DNA from: Aspidiotus rigidus
Taxonomy: Eukaryota; Arthropoda; Insecta; Hemiptera; Diaspididae
DNA length: 64,000 nucleotides
NCBI GenBank assembly: GCA_035079385.1
Contig: JAVHKY010000001.1
Location: 9,758,501 to 9,822,500, forward strand
Direction: 5' to 3'
Shown: one piece after another, positions 60,897 to 64,000 of the stretch
Layout of the letters: each line of letters starts with the position of its first letter
Position numbering within the stretch: position 1 is the stretch's first letter
Notes under the pieces: model-generated
Databases searched by the model: none
What the model was told of the DNA's origin: nothing
The model's input: only the letters and a program-made list of their open reading frames with translations
Made by a program: the position numbers and the translations under genes

Positions 60897-60938
60897 CTTT
60901 TTTTTTTTTATTTTTTTTTTTATTTTTTTTTTATTTTT
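60897..60938. repeat. T-rich low-complexity tract
   Basis: Runs of T are interrupted by single A about every 11 bases. Confidence 0.9.
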
Positions 60939-61600
60939 GAATTACGAACAAGGTAAGCAATGTAACCAATACTACACAGTAACAAAGAATACGTCACTAT
61001 CAAAATAAAAGTTGCTATCATGAGATTGTTTTGAAGGGTAATCTAAAATTACTCTAAGAAAGAGACAAACACGTGTATGCAGCATTGAATGTTTTGAAAA
61101 AATTTCGAGTCACGAGCCATACCATAGAAGAAAGGACTTAAAATAGAAGCTAACATGTCTGTAAATGATGATATCCTTCCCCATCTATATAATTCCTTGT
61201 AAACGTCCGCACTCATCAACATCCTCTCTTCTCCAAAGACTGTAGCTTTTGATAAGCTTGCTCCACCTCAAAGGCTAATTAGCTGATAGGCTCATCCGCT
61301 CTAAAGTCGTTCACCGGTCCTTTCCTCAGTATTGCTTACCCTTATTTGAGCTTAGTATTTTTAGTATTAGGCCACAGGGACAAATTTACTCGCTCTTCTC
61401 GTCCGCCCCTGCTAGCCCGGCAAGTCGTCAATCTTATCGATGATAGTGATCTATCGAAAATCGATATAACATATTGATCATATTGATGTTTGATGTATCT
61501 ATTTCAGTCAGGATGACGGAATGGTAACGTCCCTCAACCAGTATTTTTTAGCTTAGTATAAGCCAAATATCCCTTTACATAATATACAGCCTCCATCAGG

Positions 61601-61621
61601 TCAAGGTCACTGATGACGTCA
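61601..61621. promoter_or_regulatory. TCAAGGTCA plus CRE pair 1
   Basis: TCAAGGTCA (61601-61609) is the extended half-site bound by FTZ-F1/ERR-type nuclear receptors. TGACGTCA (61614-61621) is a full CRE palindrome. Occupancy is unknown. The pairing recurs twice more downstream. Confidence 0.35.
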
Positions 61622-62603
61622 TCCTACGTTCTGGGTAAAATTTTTCTAAAACCCTTTATTGGATCAAAACCGTAGAGTAGTACCAGTGATATATGAAGAG
61701 CCGTGACAGTTCCTGATTGTGGTTTTTCCAAAAGGGGTCCCAGTTATGAGAATAAAAAAAACTTGAAGTATCCTTGACCTGATTAACGTCTCTGAAAATT
61801 TTCAAATTACGAGCTATCTAAACGAAGGGCACTTGACCCTCCGGGAGAAACAATAAATCATTAATATTATGTCCGTCTTTTCTCCAAATACAGGAATTCA
61901 GAGCTTTTTGATGTAAGCTAGGTTAGGATTGAGAATAAGGAACCAAAAAAGCTTTCAGATTTTATTGATCATGATAGTACTAATCTTATCGATTCATCGA
62001 CTTTTGTACGATATATCAATTTATAGTCTAGTATGCCATCAGCCTAGTATTGCTAATTTTTAGCTTATTTGAATAGTTAGAGAAAATTTGAAGCTAGTAT
62101 ACTGTTAGATCTAGTGGCCTACTATATTCTATTTATGTATGGAGGATATAGCAGTAAGTCTTGTATACTGTATGTCAAGACTATTATAATGAAGGTTAAG
62201 GATACAGACTCCAAAGTAGTAAAGGTCGAAGTTTTTCCAAGTATCTGAAATAGGTCTCCCCTCATAAATTTTAGAATAATTTCCAGCCTGAAGGACTTGA
62301 AAAGAAGGGAGACTTGTACCTGAGTCACGCCAGCGACGCTTCTATAGTCGTTCTTTTAAGCAAGTCCTTGCCTGTTTGCACTTCACTACTCAAGACAACA
62401 AAGTGGCTGAGGCGGATTCTATGAAAATTTAAACTTCTTGTAAATGAAAAATAAAGATGAGGATTCTATACTCAAGAAGCTTGTATCGATGGCGTTAAAA
62501 TAGAACTAGCTGAGACGTAGCATGGGAAGGACATAGCCTGAGGAGGAGATGAAGCGTGATCTAGCACCCCCCGGCTTTCAGATACTAATACTTGTCCAGC
62601 CCA

Positions 62604-62641
62604 TGACGTCAATACGGTAGTACCCATGTAGGTCAAGGTCA
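62604..62641. promoter_or_regulatory. CRE plus TCAAGGTCA pair 2
   Basis: TGACGTCA at 62604-62611 and TCAAGGTCA at 62633-62641 are embedded in a segment repeated at 62766-62803 (CATGTAGGTCAAGGTCAAT shared). Confidence 0.35.
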
Positions 62642-62765
62642 ATCCGGACCAGAGGCACGATGTCAAGTCGAGATCGTGGTTACGATTTAGGTCGCTGTTT
62701 TCCTCCTTTGCTGACGCCTGGTCAAAATCTTTTAAGGCAGCATTCACTGATAATTTCCCAGTCTA

Positions 62766-62803
62766 TGACGTCATTAGACTAGTCTTCATGTAGGTCAAGG
62801 TCA
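62766..62803. promoter_or_regulatory. CRE plus TCAAGGTCA pair 3
   Basis: TGACGTCA at 62766-62773 and TCAAGGTCA at 62795-62803, with the same order and nearly the same spacing as pair 2. It is part of a direct repeat of roughly 70 bp with a 162-bp period. Confidence 0.35.
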
Positions 62804-64000
62804 ATCGAGATCAAGAGCCTGATGTCAGAGGGGGCCAAACTCTTCTTCCTTCCCTTCCTTCCACATTAGCCTAGTTTGCTTGCGCTAATAATTTTGTTTG
62901 CTGGAGTAAAGTTGAACGCCTGCTGTACCCTCGTATAGCCGAGTAAAAGCAAATATTGATATTAGGGGCAAGGTTCAGCGAAGACGTGAAATATTTCAAA
63001 GGCTTGGAAAAATGTCTATCCAAAACGTCGCCACATATGCCTAAGTCATTAACTGCAGTAGTATTATTTTGTAATTCCAATACATATCATGTATAAATTT
63101 CTGTGGCCCCTTTTTAAATTTTACAACAATATCTGATTAGAAAATTCATTCAGTATGGCGTGTAAAAGTCTACTTGCATAGAGGTAGCGTTTATTGTTCT
63201 TGTACTCTATGTCGGTATTTTGATTTTATATTTAAACCTTTGTGAAGTGGTAAAGCAAGAATTTAATAAAAAGATGGCTTGCGACGACGCCATACAAGAG
63301 AAAGTTTTGTAATTTCGGCGCTTAAATAGCTACAGTGCACTCATATAGGGATAATGCTTTATGCTCAGTTTACGGTTTTATGAAGTCTTTGGCTCTAACC
63401 TGCTCTCTTCATGACTCGCGAAACGCATTTAGTTTCACTCAATAAAAGTGGTACGATACAAAATGGTAACCCAGTATATCGCGAGTTAGAATTTTAGCGC
63501 CCTCTCCTCGTACCACTATATCAGACTGAATATTTTCAAACTATATAGTTAAATTACAGAAAAAAACACAACAATTTTTGTTTTTCGCATTTTTTTTTGA
63601 CTTTATGGACACTTCTATTCAAGGATAATGTATGCTTACATACAGTCAATGCTTTGGATATGTGATGAGTTTGAATATTTCCTTCGTGTCAATTGTGCTT
63701 TCATTTCATGACACCCTAATTCTTTTTACAAATTCGCACCCGTTTATTATGAAATTATCAACTCATAAATCTGAAACTTTCTAGCAGTAAACGATAAGAA
63801 AAGGTAAGTCTGAGATTTCATCGTTTTAGATAACGGGTTTAACGATTTTTACTCTACCGTACGTCAAATCCAACATACAAGACGCCAATTTATTCGTATT
63901 ATTATTTTGAATCACCTAGGATAAAGAGAGGTTCATTCAACTCGTTATCTTGGCGCCGTTGCTCCACAAAAACACGTATGACTTTTTTAAAAAGGAGCTC

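Larger units (their letters stand above)
59534..64000. other. Intron upstream of exon 3a; no exon recognised
   Basis: I looked here on the minus strand for exon 2 (the conserved stretch ending near LTLQQIIDV) and did not find it, so exons 1-2 probably lie beyond 64000. The stretch holds a T-rich tract near 60897-60938, AT-rich low-complexity DNA, and the repeated CRE/TCAAGGTCA modules listed separately. No TIR element could be delimited. Confidence 0.6.

Noticed and set aside
62472..62747. Minus-strand open frame of 91 codons
   Set aside because: It overlaps the CRE/TCAAGGTCA direct repeat and shows no domain.

Overview
The window is AT-rich eukaryotic DNA of arthropod type. It is dominated by one large gene on the minus strand: a nicotinic acetylcholine receptor (nAChR) alpha subunit of the insect alpha5/alpha6/alpha7 group. 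The exon architecture (two 45-bp exon-3 cassettes and three 87-bp exon-8 cassettes) matches the alpha6 subunit known from Drosophila and other insects, so the organism is most likely an insect. The order cannot be fixed from the sequence. The first exons (signal peptide, start of the ligand domain) would lie above 64000 and the last exons (TM3, cytoplasmic loop, TM4) below 1, and I found neither inside the window.

Reading the gene 5' to 3' (descending coordinates): exon 3a (59489-59533), exon 3b (55522-55566), exon 4 (48439-48548), exon 5 (47720-47900), exon 6 (47302-47377), exon 7 (42286-42480), then three alternative TM2 exons, 8a (21258-21344), 8b (13705-13791) and 8c (13048-13134). All junctions are GT-AG and the reading phases agree throughout. 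Joined, they encode ligand-binding loops A to F, the Cys-loop, the vicinal cysteine pair that defines an alpha subunit, TM1 and the pore helix TM2. Exon 8c is the most interesting coding item. It keeps the start of TM2 but carries Arg at 17' and Gln in place of Glu at 20'.

The only other protein-coding candidate is a short C2H2 zinc-finger gene on the plus strand (25542-25834 joined to 26050-26165), nested inside the 21-kb intron between exons 7 and 8a.

The rest is intron, and it is densely packed with non-autonomous DNA transposons. Many can be delimited exactly by terminal inverted repeats (TIRs) and 8-bp target-site duplications (TSDs) of hAT type: 2246-2708, 15663-15924, 18308-19030, 34132-36867, 34750-36422, 34934-35381, 36887-37722, 50511-50972, 51365-52324 and 51743-52204. 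There is one pogo/Tigger-like element with TA duplications (40892-41340), several long foldback elements, and a recurrent perfect hairpin of about 75 bp starting GAAGCGCTGCGTGG. Three larger TIR elements (16303-17527, 26364-29255, 43359-45903) are filled with short tandem or degenerate repeats. One holds about 23 copies of a 94-bp minisatellite with higher-order organisation. A repeated CRE plus TCAAGGTCA module lies at 61.6-62.8 kb. No tRNA, rRNA or CRISPR was seen.
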